Made by a program: the position numbers and the translations under genes. Below the pieces are notes generated by a model. The model was not told the origin of the DNA. It saw only the letters and a list, made by a program, of their open reading frames with translations, and did not search any database. Source: Lathyrus oleraceus (lineage: Eukaryota; Streptophyta; Magnoliopsida; Fabales; Fabaceae). Taken from it: 64,000 nt of DNA. This document shows positions 12,102 to 24,297 of the stretch, piece after piece. Position 1 is the first letter of the stretch; every line of letters begins with the position of its first letter. The DNA lies in NCBI RefSeq assembly GCF_024323335.1, contig NC_066581.1, forward strand, positions 297,743,536 to 297,807,535, in the 5' to 3' direction.

Positions 12102-13849
12102 TGAAATTCTGGCGTAGTCAGATTTCAGATGTTCTACTCCAAGTCATGACATCTGATCTAACATTGTACCTAATACAGCAAGACAGTTATTACACTCTGT
12201 ACTCATATGCACACCCTCACAGAAGTCACGACATCTCATTCTATGTCACCCTAGAATGGATAAACACCTTGTTGTGTGCATTAGGTAGAAAGACTCAACA
12301 GAAATCAATCCTAGCACTCGCTTCTGTTGTTTTCTTATACAGTTATCAGCACGATGTCTTAATGTTGATATGTACATCATCTGTTACATTATTCCAGTGT
12401 GCTAGCCTTTTACTTGTATTTCCTAAATTAAAGGTTGAACACATTAATCTAATTTCCACTTATTAGATTGCTAACAATTAGGCTATTTGTTAGGTTCATT
12501 AATTGTAGGTTAGTAGTTGGTTTCCTGGATTTTAGCTCAGCTGTTGAATCCCTGAAGAATAGCCTGAGAAAAATACTGAAACAGAAAAACCAATCATCCT
12601 ACAATTTAGCACATGCTGTCAGGAATGAATGTTACAACATTCAATTTGACAGTCAGAACATACACATCATGTTATGTTACTGAAAACAAATTGTGCTACA
12701 ATTGTTGTGCTGTAAAAGACCAACCAGGCTCTAATTCAGTATCAGCCTGTATGACCAACTGTTTAGACATCCAGTTAGACAGTTTCACCATGATCCTTAG
12801 GCCAGGTCTGTTTGCCACTTGAAAACCAGACTTAGAAACTTACTGAACTGAAGCAGAAAAACCAACCTGCCTAATATTCAGTATGTGCTGTCAACTATGA
12901 ATGTCAAGACATTCTAATTGACATTTAATCAGAAAGCTATGTATCAGTTCTGTTATTATCTTGATTGGCAGACTGAATTACACACTTAGTTATGGCTGAC
13001 AAGATTATAACATACAGAAGGAAAACAAACACAGGAAATTGTTAACCCAGTTCGGTGCAACATCACCTACATCTGGGGGCTACCAAGCCAGGAAGAAGAT
13101 TCACTATCAGCAGTATTAATTCAGAGTTAAACTCCCCCGTTTACAACTCTTCACTTAATCCCTACCCAATGCAATCTATACCTAGGAACTCCTAGATAGA
13201 AACCTCCAGTTTCCATTCCTATCACTACAAATACAATGTAATGTTCAAACAGCTTGAACTTGCTTCACAGCTTCGATCAAGCACATAATCACTCTTGCCT
13301 ACAGACTTTGAGTTACAAATACTCTCAGCTTTGACCAATGAGAAACACATGGTAACCTTCCCACAGATTGGGATGTTTACCTCACACACACCCCTAAAAA
13401 TTCATTCTAAGAGCTTACAAAAACTAGGTTACAATAAGCTATTTATAACCTAATCACCCAACTGGATTTGGGCCTTCAGAAATCGCAGCAAACTTGTTCT
13501 TTGCTGTTACAAATACAGCAGAAAATTTCTGCTACAAACAAGGTCTTCAATCCTAAAATCTCTCCATATATATCTCCTTATTTTGAGCCTATATATATTC
13601 TGATTGAGTCTTTAAGACCTCCACATGGGAGTTGGGATATTCACCAAATATCCTTACTAATCCCAGAATAAATACTGAATTAACTAATTCAGTTTTCTAC
13701 ACATGTGCGATGTCACAGGCATGATGTCGTGACATCGTACATGACATGTTGGTCCAGATGTTGAACTTCTTCAACCCAACATATTAAAACAACAGAGATG
13801 ATTACATTATTTGTTTTACAAAATTAATGCCAATCCTAAGGTATTAACA
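12102..13849 (-). repeat. 3' LTR of the LARD-like element (left copy)
   Basis: Minus-strand LTR, begins TGTTAATACC (right end, 13849) and ends GAATTTCA (left end, 12102). A TATAAATA box on the minus strand lies at 13440-13447. Differs from the other LTR at roughly nine positions that I could find by eye. The apparent ORFs at 12146-12466, 12468-12683, 12613-12822 and 13468-13671 recur identically in the other LTR and are not genes. Confidence 0.95.
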
Positions 13850-16800
13850 ATCTCCCCCTTTGGCAAATTTTAGCTAAAACAAATAAACATTACACTAGAC
13901 AAAACATCCCAATATGGGTATGCTCTTCATCTCTGTCATTGACTCCACCACCACAAACACCAAAGTTGGTGTACATGAGGAAGTAGAGGTACAGGAATCA
14001 GTTGTACCAGAACCCTTCCCCTCAACAGGAGAGCTTCCGGAAGAATATGTAATGCTGAGTACATAGATAATGTAACTCAGATCACAAGACACAACTGTCC
14101 TCTTAACTCAGATCACAAGACACAAGTGATATGCCCAGTTAGTGACTTCTGTGCCTGAAGCCAATTTCTGCTTGCTACCATATTTTACTTGCTTCTGGTA
14201 CATTCTCAACCTCAGGATTATACTTCTCTCCCCCTTTTTAGCTAAACATTTGTAAAGGAACCCCTCACAAAACCAGATCCAGGCGCAGTTTGCCCAAACC
14301 TTAACATACCCCATGATGCAGAGGGAATGGAGTGTTTCTCTTGTGAGAAGAAGAGGGCTATTACATCCTTTAAATAGTCCAGCCCGTGCTTAGGAATTAA
14401 CGGTAGGCATAAATGCTTGGTCAAGATTCATTAATATTTGCTGAGAAACAGTTAGAGAATCACCAATAAAATCTCAGACTATCTTTGAATACCTTTTATA
14501 GCTCTTGACTATTTCTTTTCCAAAACAGCAGTTCCAGTGCATGGAGACTATTCCATATATGCAGTCAGACACGTTGCACGCGATGTCTTAACATTCCACG
14601 CGGCTTTTCCCTGCATTCTGCCAGTATTCAACATTTCCTAAGACCACTTTCATACCTCCAGTAGAGACTTGACATCTGGCACTACTAAAGACAAGATCAC
14701 AAACACCAGTAGATGGTTACTCCCCCTGTACCACACAACTGTGACCATCAGGCTAATTCTAATTTATCAGAATTAGACACACCACCAACAGTATTGTCCA
14801 GGGCAATGTCATGACATCCGGTCAGACATCCTTCTGCTCACTCAGCCTTGACTTACATCACATCATCCTAATAACTAACTAGGTGCCATACCCAGTTATC
14901 TGAGAGCACATAGACCCCAAGCTTGATGATTACTTGCAACACAAGGACAAACTCCCCCTGTCATGGACCACCTACTCTCTTGGAGGTCATACATGATCAT
15001 ATCCAACACCCCAAAGTTGGACCTTCACATACTTCCTGATTCAAAGAGATTCCAAACCACTTGATGAATGGAAAACATAAGACGCATCTTCATGTCTTCA
15101 AGAGCACCCCCTCTGTTCAACCCTCTTGGCTGACCACATCCACACTCTGTGTCAATCTCTCTTCTAACCAGAACAGAAGACCACTTCACAAGATGTTCTA
15201 ACCTCAGCTGGGACATCCTTCACAACATACCAAAGACCACCATTTGATAATCTTCAGATATCACTGAGTCACCAGCTTGATCCAGAAGAACCCAAACATA
15301 AATTGGGACATATGCACCCTCATCCCATTACCAATGATAATCTTCCATAGATAGCTCAGAACTCCTAACACAAGTTCCAAGAGATGAATAGAAAACACCT
15401 CCTTTTGTCTTCCACTTACTACTTTTCTGCTCAAAAGTAATTTGTCTCAGACTTTCCTCAAGAATAATCAGCTGCCATCTGTTGATTATCTTGATTCGTC
15501 GAACTCACTTCTGAGATGGACCAACTGCCACTGGTTGATTACCTCCTTCATGAATCCTCGTATGAAAAAGTCAAATGCCACTTATTCACCTCTCCACGTT
15601 TATCAGACTTCTCACAAAGATATTCTGACCTTCCAAATGAGACTTGAACTTCAAGCTACATGTTGAACAAAGCTTAGATTTTCTAAGACATGAACAAGTA
15701 GCCTCCTCTCCATCCAGCAACTCCCAAGAGCTGCAACGAGGACGATCTTTTTGAAGTATCCAATCTACAACTCTGTAGACCCTTCTATCTCAAGTTGATG
15801 TGCCACTTCACCAACTAAGACTCTGATGTTGAGCCAAATGTCACAACATTGTGTTTTGACATCTAGCTGTTGAATTCAGCTCCTTCTTCTGCCACTTGAA
15901 AGAACTTCCTCCCTTCACAGAACAGGAGTTCAATGTTCTCATAGACTTGATTGTGGAACCAAGTTTGAGTAAACAACCTCCATCCTGCAGGTTTGCAGTT
16001 AAGTCATCCAAGCTCACACCTTGATGAATCCCTGCTTCTTCTCCAAAGACATCAGACACTCTGATGCATGAGTCTTCAGAAGGACCAGTTAGAAACTAAC
16101 CCTTCATCTATACCAAGGATTCCACTTCCTAAAGCAAGGTTGTTTCCATGATGTTAAGAATGCTGCCACTTGTTCTTAACTTCATAGTGTGCATTAGCCA
16201 ATGCACTTCCTTACTTAGATCAGAGATAAACTGATCCAAGTAACCACCATCAAGACTATGATGTCTTCTTCTTCTTGTACACACCAAGGATGAACATGTT
16301 TCTTGCCAGGAAACCTTTTCAGAGATCATATGCTTTTGCTGCCACCAAAGAGATAGATCATAAACCAGTGTACTATCCTTCCTGTGATTCTGCACAGGGT
16401 CATGAAGAAGAGATGTTCCAACATCTTTAAGAACACCAGTTATCTTAAGCTCCAAGGATAATCAATTAACTAATTGTATTTGGCACAAGTTGACATTGAT
16501 CTTAAATCCTTTCCCAATATTCCTTTCAGATACTTCCACCATAAGACTACTTTGAAAATACTCTTCTAGTGTCAACATCTTCTGCTTGCAAGCACTTCAA
16601 CGGTTTTGAAAATATTCTCAGATTACATTCACCCTTAGGAATGAGAGAGATGAATTCTTCCTTGCAAATGTGTCACACAACCACCAGAACTCATGTGACA
16701 CAGGTCAACAGCCAACCAGACCCTAGGCTGACTAAATGTGAGGAGGTTAACCAAAACTCCCCCTCAAATTAACAATCATGGAAACTTCACACCAATATCC

Positions 16801-18025
16801 ATGCATTGTACAGACATGTCTCAACATGACATACACCATCCCTACCAGTGGCACCTAACTCTATGAGTTATACCTATACAACTCCAATCACACCAATCAG
16901 ACTTCAGCTGACCATAAGTACTAGTGAAAAACAACACCAGTCAATAGTAGATATGCATTGCCAGAGCATACTACCTCAACCAACCTCTGAATCTTCATAT
17001 TCTCACTCCTTAAAGGAACTGCCACTTCTGAGCGAGGTGTTTGAATAACAAGATTCATGGTCCCAATCTTCTTAAATGGAATAGCAGTCAGGTTACCCCA
17101 TTATTGACTTCTATCATCCAGGGACTTGTATTCCAGCACAACATAGTACTTCAGGGAACAACTATCCAACCCTGATCAAGTTATAGGAATAAGGCAAATA
17201 GCAGGCAATTGCACAATGTCACATCTCAACCAGCTCCACTTCTAGAGAACAGATTTCTAAAAGTGACCTTTTTGAGCACACACACAGTTGACCCAACCCT
17301 TGTCAACTTAGCACACACAGATGTCTCCTCTTCCAGGTCAGGAGTAGGTTCCAAACAAAAGTATCCCTTTGTTTGACACCTAAAAACATTTGTTCTTCAA
17401 CCAGCAGCTGCATACTTGTTGAACAACATGTTCTAACATCACATAGAACATTGGTTCCACCTCCTTGGAACAAACCCTCCTTGAAAGTCTTCAAGGTCTT
17501 CATATACACTACCCAAGAGTGTAAAAGAATCAGTGATCAAGTGATTCTTACCATCCTGAAGAGAGAACGTCATGATGGGTGGACTTGAGGAGACACAAGT
17601 ATCTTTGACATCTTCAGTAGGTTATGATGAAATCTTGAATACAGCAGCCTTTCATCCACAAGAGGAGAAACTACATCAGAGTTTGAGTTTTGCCAGGTAT
17701 TATGCAGCGGAAATCATAATACAACTCAACTTATGTACACACCCTTCACCAGATCAGCCTCCAAGAACATACCAAGTTTGAATGTGATTCAATACTGGCA
17801 CAACTGTCCCACACACACAGGCCAATTACCAACCTCCAGAGACAGGTACACATCATTCCTGTCATGAACAGTCCATCCACCTACTTCAAGGGACCATTCA
17901 GGGAAATTACAGAACCTTCCACAGGTTCCAACATTAGTACTACCATAACTTCTTGCAAGATACCAGAAATTATCACCCATGGATCTCATCCAGAAGCAGA
18001 ACAGGATGCCTGCTCTGATACCAAT
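13850..18025 (-). other. Interior of the LARD-like element, no recognisable protein
   Basis: The interior begins with the polypurine tract at 13850-13862 and ends with the tRNA-Met PBS at 18012-18023. Between them only short ORFs exist on both strands, the longest 108 codons (minus 16129-16455), with no motif I recognise. Short CTCCCCCT-type pyrimidine tracts recur (near 14229, 14715, 14953, 16757). They may be degraded PPT-like or repeat-derived sequence. The interior is probably a long non-coding RNA template or a deeply eroded gag region; which one cannot be decided from sequence alone. Confidence 0.75.
18012..18023 (-). other. Primer binding site, initiator tRNA-Met type
   Basis: Minus strand TGGTATCAGAGC, two bases inside the end of the 5' LTR (18026). 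It is complementary to the 3' end of plant initiator tRNA-Met, the usual primer for Copia elements. Confidence 0.93.
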
Positions 18026-19773
18026 TGAAATTCTGGCGTAGTCAGATTTCAGATGTTCTACTCCAAGTCATGACATCTGATCTAACATTGTACCTAATAC
18101 AGCAAGACAGTTATTACACTCTGTACTCATATGCACACCCTCACAGAAGTCACGACATCTCATTCTATGTCACCCTAGAATGGATAAACACCTTGTTGTG
18201 TGCATTAGGTAGAAAGACTCAACAGAAATCAATCCTAGCACTCGCTTCTGTTGTTTTCTTATACAGTTATCAGCACGATGTCTTAATGTTGATATGTACA
18301 TCATCTGTTACATTATTCCAGTGTGCTAGCCTTTTACTTGTATTTCCTAAATTAAAGGTTGAACACATTAATCTAATTTCCACTTATTAGATTGCTAACA
18401 ATTAGGCTATTTGTTAGGTTCATTAATTGTAGGTTAGTAGTTGGTTTCCTGGATTTTAGCTCAGCTGTTGAATCCCTGAAGAATAGCCTGAGAAAAATAC
18501 TGAAACAGAAAAACCAATCATCCTACAATTTAGCACATGCTGTCAGGAATGAATGTTACAACATTCAATTTGACAGTCAGAACATACACATCATGTTATG
18601 TTACTGAAAACAGATTGTGCTACAATTGTTGTGCTGTAAAAGACCAACCAGGCTCTAATTCAGTATCAGCCTGTATGACCAACTGTTTAGACATCCAGTT
18701 AGACAGTTTCACCATGATCCTTAGGCCAGGTCTGTTTGCCACTTGAAAACCAGACTTAGAAACTTACTGAACTGAAGCAGAAAAACCAACCTGCCTAATA
18801 TTCAGTATGTGCTGTCAACTATGAATGTCAAGACATTCTAATTGACATTTAATCAGAAAGCTATGTATCAGTTCTGTTATTATCTTGATTGGCAGACTGA
18901 ATTACACACTTAGTTATGGCTGACAAGATTATAACATACAGAAGGAAAACAAACACAGGAAATTGTTAACCCAGTTCGGTGCAACATCACCTACATCTGG
19001 GGGCTACCAAGCCAGGAAGAAGATTCACTATCAGCAGTATTAATTCAGAGTTAAACTCCCCCGTTTACAACTCTTCACTTAATCCCTACCCAATGCAATC
19101 TATACCTAGGAACTCCTAGATAGAAACCTCCAGTTTCCATTCCTATCACTACAAATACAATGTAATGTTCAAACAGCTTGAACTTGCTTCACAACTTCGA
19201 TCAAGCACATAATCACTCTTGCCTACAGGCTTTGAGTTACAAATACTCTCAGCTTTGACCACTGAGAAACACATGGTAACCTTCCCACAGATTGAGAGGT
19301 TTACCTCACACACACCCCTAAAAATTCATTCTAAGAGCTTACAAAAACTAGGTTACAATAAGCTATTTATAACCTAATCACCCAACTGGATTTGGGCCTT
19401 CAGAAATCGCAGCAAACTTGTTCTTTGCTGTTACAAATACAGCAGAAAATTTCTGCTATAAACAAGGTCTTCAATCCTAAAATCTCTCCATATATATCTC
19501 CTTATTTTGAGCCTATATATATTCTGATTGAGTCTTTAAGACCTCCACATGGGAGTTGGGATATTCACCAAATATCCTTACTAATCCCAGAATAAATACT
19601 GAATTAATTAATTCAGTTTTCTACACATGTGCGATGTCACAGGCATGATGTCGTGACATCGTACATGACATGTTGGTCCAGATGTTGAACTTCTTCAACC
19701 CAACATATTAAAACAACAGAGATGATTACATTATTTGTTTTACAAAATTAATGTCAATCCTAAGGTATTAACA
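18026..19773 (-). repeat. 5' LTR of the LARD-like element (right copy)
   Basis: Minus-strand LTR, 1748 bp, TGTTAATACC ... GAATTTCA. A TATAAATA box at 19364-19371 (minus) puts U3 at roughly the outer 430 bp. It is about 99.5 percent identical by eye to the left LTR; examples of differences are at 18611, 19193, 19229, 19262 and 19754. Such similarity implies a recent insertion. Confidence 0.95.
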
Positions 19774-19778
19774 ATTAC

Positions 19779-20357
19779 CAACCTTTGAAGTTTGATTTCC
19801 CAGACGAGGATATTATGTTTATCAAAGACTATGAAATCCCTGAACCTGACGAAGAACCTGAACCAGGAGAGCGATGGACTTTTATGTTCGATGGTGCTTC
19901 AAACACTATAGGTCATGGAATTGGGGCAGTATTGATGTCTCCCAAGAATTTTCGTCTACCATTCACAACAAAGTTTTGCTTCACCTATACGAACAACATG
20001 GTTGAGTATGGAGCTTGCATATTGGAACTATAGAAGGCTATTGAGTTAAGGATTAAAGTCCTTGAAGTATATGGAGACTCCACTTTAGTAATACATCAGA
20101 TCGGAGGTGATTGGGAAACGAGACATGCTAATCTAATTCCATATCGGGATTATATGCTGAAGTTACTCCCGAAGTTTGACAAAATCACTTTCTCCCATAT
20201 TCCTCGAAAAGAGAATCAAATGGCAAATGCTCTGGAAACTCTGGTATCCATGTATAAGTTGATATGGCCTAACCACCGGCCTAATATTAAAATCAGGCAT
20301 TTTGACGAACCTACTCATTGTTTGACAACGACAGAAGAGTCAGATGACAAACCCTAG
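19779..20357 (+). pseudogene. E1 additional RNase H (Tat-type second RNase H), last catalytic Asp lost
   Basis: Continues the E1 pol frame after the nested element (QPLKFDFPDEDIMF). The fold motifs are FDGASN (about 19888), NNMVEYGACI (about 19995) and VYGDSTLVIHQI (about 20068), then HIPRKENQMANALETL (about 20200). RNase H needs four acidic residues. E1 has D, E, D but the fourth position reads MANAL where E2 keeps MADAL, so Asp has become Asn. A stop lies at 20031. A second RNase H after the first is a known hallmark of the Tat lineage that includes Ogre. Confidence 0.8.
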
Positions 20358-21463
20358 TTCTTTGATATCAAACACTATCTTGAGAAACAAGAATACTCGG
20401 TAGAGGCTTCTAGCCTTGACAAGAGGACTATACAGAGGTTGGCATCAAAGTTCCTCCTAAATGGGGACGTGTTATATAAGCGGAATTAGGACATGGTCTT
20501 ACTCAGATGTGTGGACAAACACGAAGCTAATCAACTCATGAAGGATATACACGAAGGATCCTTTGGCAACCATGTAAGTGGACATGGGATGGGAAAAAAT
20601 CCTGAGGGACGGTTACTATTGGTTAACAATGGAAGCTGATTGTTATCATTATGCCAGAACGTGCTACAAGTGCCAGATATACGCTGACAAAGTGCACGTA
20701 CCACGTACCCCTTTAAATGTCATATCATCACCATAACCTTTCTCTATGTGGGGAATTGACATGATCGGGATGATAGAACCCAAAGCATCTAATGGACATA
20801 GGTTTATATTGGTTTCCATATACTACTTTACCAAATGGGTCGACGCCGCGTCTTATGCAAATGTCACCAAGCTAGTGGTTGCCCGCTTCTTGAAGAACAA
20901 CATCATATGTCGATACGGGGTTCTCAACAAAATCATCAATGATAATGTGTTCAACCCCAATAACAAGACAATAGAGGAGTTGCGTGCGACTTTCAAAATC
21001 GAACACCATAACTCATTATCATACCGACCTAAGATGAACGGAGCTATTGAAGTAACAAACAAAAATATCAAGAAGATCATTCAGAAAATGGTGATCACGT
21101 ATAAGGATTGGCACAAAATGCTACCTTTTGTGTTGCATGGCTATCATACATCAATACGTACTTCGATAGGGGGCAACCCCTTATTCCTTGGTCTATGGCA
21201 TGGAAGCAGTCCTTCCTATAGAAGTTGAAATCCCCTCGATGAGAGTCTTGATTGAGGATAAGTTAGACGAGGCGGAATGGGTTCAAGCAAGGTTCGATGA
21301 ACTCAACCTTATCGAAGAGAAGCGCTTAAAGGCGATATGTCATGGTCAACTCTATCAGAGGCGTCTTAAGAAAGAATTCAACAAAAAGGTTCATCCTAGA
21401 GTGTTCCAAGAAGGTGATCTGGTGCTGAAGAAGATCCTAAACCAGAGTGTTCCAATTAGCTAA
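20358..21463 (+). pseudogene. E1 integrase, broken and C-terminally truncated
   Basis: The zinc-binding N-terminus is recognisable only in pieces (ARTCYKCQIYADK near 20655). A stop TAA at 20734-20736 sits just before FSMWGID. The catalytic core follows (20746-21180): D in WGIDMIG, D in IINDNVFN, E in NGAIEVTNKN. All three acidic residues are retained. A frameshift near 21180 moves into 21188-21463 (VYGMEAVLPIEVEIPSMRVL). The protein breaks off after EGDLVLKKIL, where E2 continues for about 40 residues with the GKWTPNYEGPYVVK segment. The end of the element therefore looks deleted. Confidence 0.85.
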
Positions 21464-22836
21464 ATAAATGGATAGTAAGATTAAATAAATAAGTAATAAT
21501 TTAAAAGAAAATGATTTTCATAATTTATTTTATTATTTGTTTATTTATTTGTTTATTGCACAACTAAATAAATAAACATATGATAATATTGAGACAATTA
21601 TGATTCTATTCTAAAATCTTGATCCGACACCAAGTATGTTTCTCTCTAAATCTGATTAAATTACTTTTATCCTGATTCAAATGTTCTCTAAAACGTAAAA
21701 TATCTTCTTAATCAAATACGAAAGAAATGGGTCCTTGGAGTCTCGTATTCCTTGAATCTTTGAATGATTTCTCCTGAGACATACGTATTGGGTTAGCTTT
21801 TTATTCAGTCTTTCGTTTCTAAAATACTTAAATTAAAAAACTTGGACGAAAATAGGGGTCATTGAAGTCTGGCATTCTGGTGGAACCTTTGAGCAATCTT
21901 TTGAAAGTTCATCGTCCATCAAACAAATTTTCATAATTAATTGAATGAAAAAGGCATTGTTAGAGTCTAGCATTCCGACAATATCCCGAATAATTGGTTC
22001 CAAGACTTACGTCTTGTTCTTACCAAATATACGTCATTCACCTCTGAAAATTAATTAACATGCCTTTAATCAATCAAACCTATCATTTTTCACCCCCGTG
22101 CGATTGAAAGCCTTTCATAAGTGAACGTTTGTCTAATCCTTTCTAATGCGTACGAACATGTGCTTAAGCCTCCGCAGCGAGTAAGAAAACCATGTTTTAC
22201 CATTAGAATGCGATCTAGATATGTGTTCAAATCAATACACCATTAATCTATCAAAATCTTTTTCGAAAAGAGTGATGCTTTAATCCTTTCTAATGCATAT
22301 ACAAACTAGAACTTAAGTCTCCACCGCGAGCATGCAAGCCCATGTTTAGCCATTAGAACACGATCTAATTACTCACTCATTAAAATCAACCAACAAACAA
22401 ACCATAATTCCCCGAACTACGAATGCTCTGACTTTCTTATTGCAGTATAAGGATACGTAGGCACGAGATTACGAGATCTTGGCGAGCACACTAATAAAAA
22501 ACCTTATTTTCCCCCCTTTTGAGGTTTACTTTCATTTCTCTCTTCAATCTTTTATTCACTCGAAGAAAACAAATAACACTTAGCTAACATTAAAATCCCA
22601 AGTTTTAACTAAGAGGTTCCCATTGAGTACAATGAACGTGAGGGGTGCTAGTACCTTCCCCTTGCGTAATCGTATCCCGAATCCGAATATGGTTGCGATG
22701 AACCTTATTCTATTTTTAAAGGTTTTAGCGATATTTTCCTATTCCTTCATTGGAATAAATAAAGTTCGGTGGCGACTCTGTTTGAACTATTTTTTCTGCG
22801 ACCATGTGAGGAATAGTATTTTTTCGAGATGCGACA
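21464..22836 (+). repeat. Ogre-type LTR, 3' portion, plus strand
   Basis: Contains the LTR box in plus orientation (22413-22490: CGAACTACG ... GATACGTAGGCACGAG ... TTGGCGAGCAC). Further on are GGGGTGCTAGTACCTTCCC and CGGTGGCGACTCTG, and it ends ...TTCGAGATGCGACA at 22836. The E3 LTR ends with a matching ...GCGTAATGCGACA (its 56496 side). No PBS follows, so this is a 3' or solo LTR. No terminal TG start was found on the left and the join to the E1 integrase looks like a deletion scar. The first 120 bp are very AT-rich, with a run of ATAAAT and TTTATTTG words. Confidence 0.65.
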
Positions 22837-24206
22837 ATGTTTTAACTAGTTCTTCTTCTAAGGAGCATGGAAAGAAGGTAGTAATTTCCCTTGTTTCTTT
22901 GGGGGACATGTCTACCTCCTTTGACTCCCTCTCTCGTACTGTTATGAACTAGGAGGCGTTACCTCCATGTTGTAATAGAAAGGTGAGTAATCTGAGAAAT
23001 GGGCACCATAACTAAATGATATGCCATTGCTCTAATAAATGAGCGACTAGGAAGTAGGTATTGGCGATATGTTATGTTGCCTTACCTTAGTGAATCTCCT
23101 AAGCCGCCACTTATGGGTCCTTTAAAAATATACCAATACAAGTATGAAATAGAATTCATTTAATTTCTCAATGTTAAATTTCATTTATTTGTTAATGACA
23201 TGTAAATTCTTTTATAAATCTCAAGAAATCATAGACGGTGAGTGTGTGTACCTTAATGTATTGCTCAATTTATTTTGAATGCATATTTATTTCATTTTGA
23301 TGTTTGAAGTCATGGACATGATAAATGTGTCGTTTCTTGGTTGAGTGATACCTAGTTGACCATATAAGCCTACCTTGTGAGTTAGTGATCTCTTGAACCT
23401 TCCTCAGACACCCACGTAGGAGCACATGGAAAAACCTTAACGGGGGAAGAAATCTTAGCAAGTGAGGCAACCAACATATTTGCTAGGAACAATTTCCCTT
23501 GACAAAGGCTTCAAATAGAGGGCCTTGAATAGTTCTAAAGAACCATTGTTCATAGAAAGTCAAAGAAAAATTTGAGAAGACCAATATAATATCAGAGACA
23601 AGCTGGGTGCTTCCAACTTAGGGGAATCAAGGTGCATACCAAGGAGTAGCTAAGTTTATTTTATGCTTGGGATTAAATTAGCCGTTATATAAAAATTCTT
23701 GGTTTGACGATATAATGACATATGGTCGGGAAAACGTAATCCATAGAAAGGCTTAAATGTCCCAGAGGACAAGGTATGCGACAAAAAAGGACATTATAAA
23801 TATTAATAAAAAAATACAATGAGATTTAAAAGTGACAAATATAAGACAAAAACAATGCTAAATAAAAATAAAAGGAAAATATTAGAATACACATACACGT
23901 CTCTTGAATTTAGGTAACTCAAAAATTAAAATAAATAATTATAATTTATATATAAAAAAATAAGAATGTTTGATATAAAAAGTTAAATTTTGTAGATTTA
24001 ATAAAATAAGTGTATTAATTGTAATAAATAAAATAAGGTGAATTGGGATAGAAAAAGAATATTAGTGAAGGAGAAATAATAAGTATGAGAGAGAGAAAAC
24101 TGAATTCAAATTAAAGTAGCTGCACCCCTGGTGAAAGGTTTATGAGATATTACTTGATTTAGTTATTAAGCATTGTAAAAGAGTAACTGAGAAATCATAA
24201 ACATGT
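22837..24206. other. Intergenic repeat-like sequence, no gene recognised
   Basis: About 1.4 kb with only short ORFs on both strands. The part at 23270-23500 (ACCTTGTGAGTTAGTGA context) resembles the untranslated leader of gypsy elements. The remainder is increasingly AT-rich towards the tRNA gene. Confidence 0.4.
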
Positions 24207-24280
24207 GGTTTCGTGGTGTAGTTGGTTATCACGTCAGTCTAACACACTGAAGGTCCCCAGTTCGAGCCTGGGCGAAGCCA
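24207..24280 (+). tRNA. tRNA-Val (anticodon AAC)
   Basis: A 74-nt cloverleaf can be folded by hand. The acceptor stem is 24207-24213 with 24273-24279 (one G-T pair) and discriminator A at 24280. The anticodon stem TCAGT (24234-24238) pairs perfectly with ACTGA (24246-24250). The loop CTAACAC gives anticodon AAC at 24241-24243. The T stem CCCAG/CTGGG (24256-24260, 24268-24272) closes a TTCGAGC loop. No intron. A T7 tract at 24291-24297 is a good Pol III terminator. No CCA is encoded, as expected for a nuclear gene. This is the only feature in the window that looks fully functional and host-derived. Confidence 0.96.
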
Positions 24281-24290
24281 TTGTTTGATA

Positions 24291-24297
24291 TTTTTTT
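24291..24297 (+). terminator. RNA polymerase III terminator of tRNA-Val
   Basis: Run of seven T residues ten bases after the tRNA 3' end, the standard Pol III stop signal. Confidence 0.85.

Larger units (their letters stand above)
12102..19773 (-). mobile_element. Complete non-autonomous LTR retrotransposon (LARD-like), nested in E1
   Basis: The element is 7672 bp with two LTRs of exactly 1748 bp and a 4176-bp interior. A 5-bp target-site duplication ATTAC flanks it (12097-12101 and 19774-19778). Orientation is minus: beside the right LTR, 18012-18023 on the minus strand reads TGGTATCAGAGC, the plant initiator tRNA-Met PBS, and beside the left LTR 13850-13862 on the minus strand reads CAAAGGGGGAGAT, a polypurine tract. 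No gag, protease, RT, RNase H or integrase is visible on either strand. All signals needed in cis (LTR promoter, PBS, PPT) are present, so it must have been mobilised by enzymes from elsewhere. A Copia partner is likely from the Met PBS (inference). It interrupts E1 between the two RNase H domains. Confidence 0.95.
3778..22836 (+). mobile_element. E1: degenerate plus-strand Ogre/Tat-type Ty3/gypsy retrotransposon with two nested insertions
   Basis: The domain order is ORF1, gag, protease, intron-like spacer, RT, RNase H, additional RNase H, integrase, LTR remnant. This is the Tat/Ogre arrangement. Every coding part has stops or frameshifts. A hAT-type MITE (5525-6433) splits ORF1 and a non-autonomous LTR element (12102-19773) splits pol, so the E1 sequence itself totals only about 10.5 kb here. 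The 5' LTR is not found. The coding sequence ends early in the integrase C-terminus near 21440 and is followed directly by LTR-like sequence ending in GCGACA at 22836. The usual long 3' UTR is missing, so a deletion is likely. Confidence 0.85.

Noticed and set aside
12146..13671. Four plus-strand ORFs that recur at 18025-19595, as a gene duplication
   Set aside because: They lie in the two LTRs of one retrotransposon; the duplication is the LTR pair.
13850..18025. Eroded gag in the LARD-like interior (for example minus 16129-16455)
   Set aside because: No gag core, zinc knuckle or DTG motif could be found; similarity would need a profile search.
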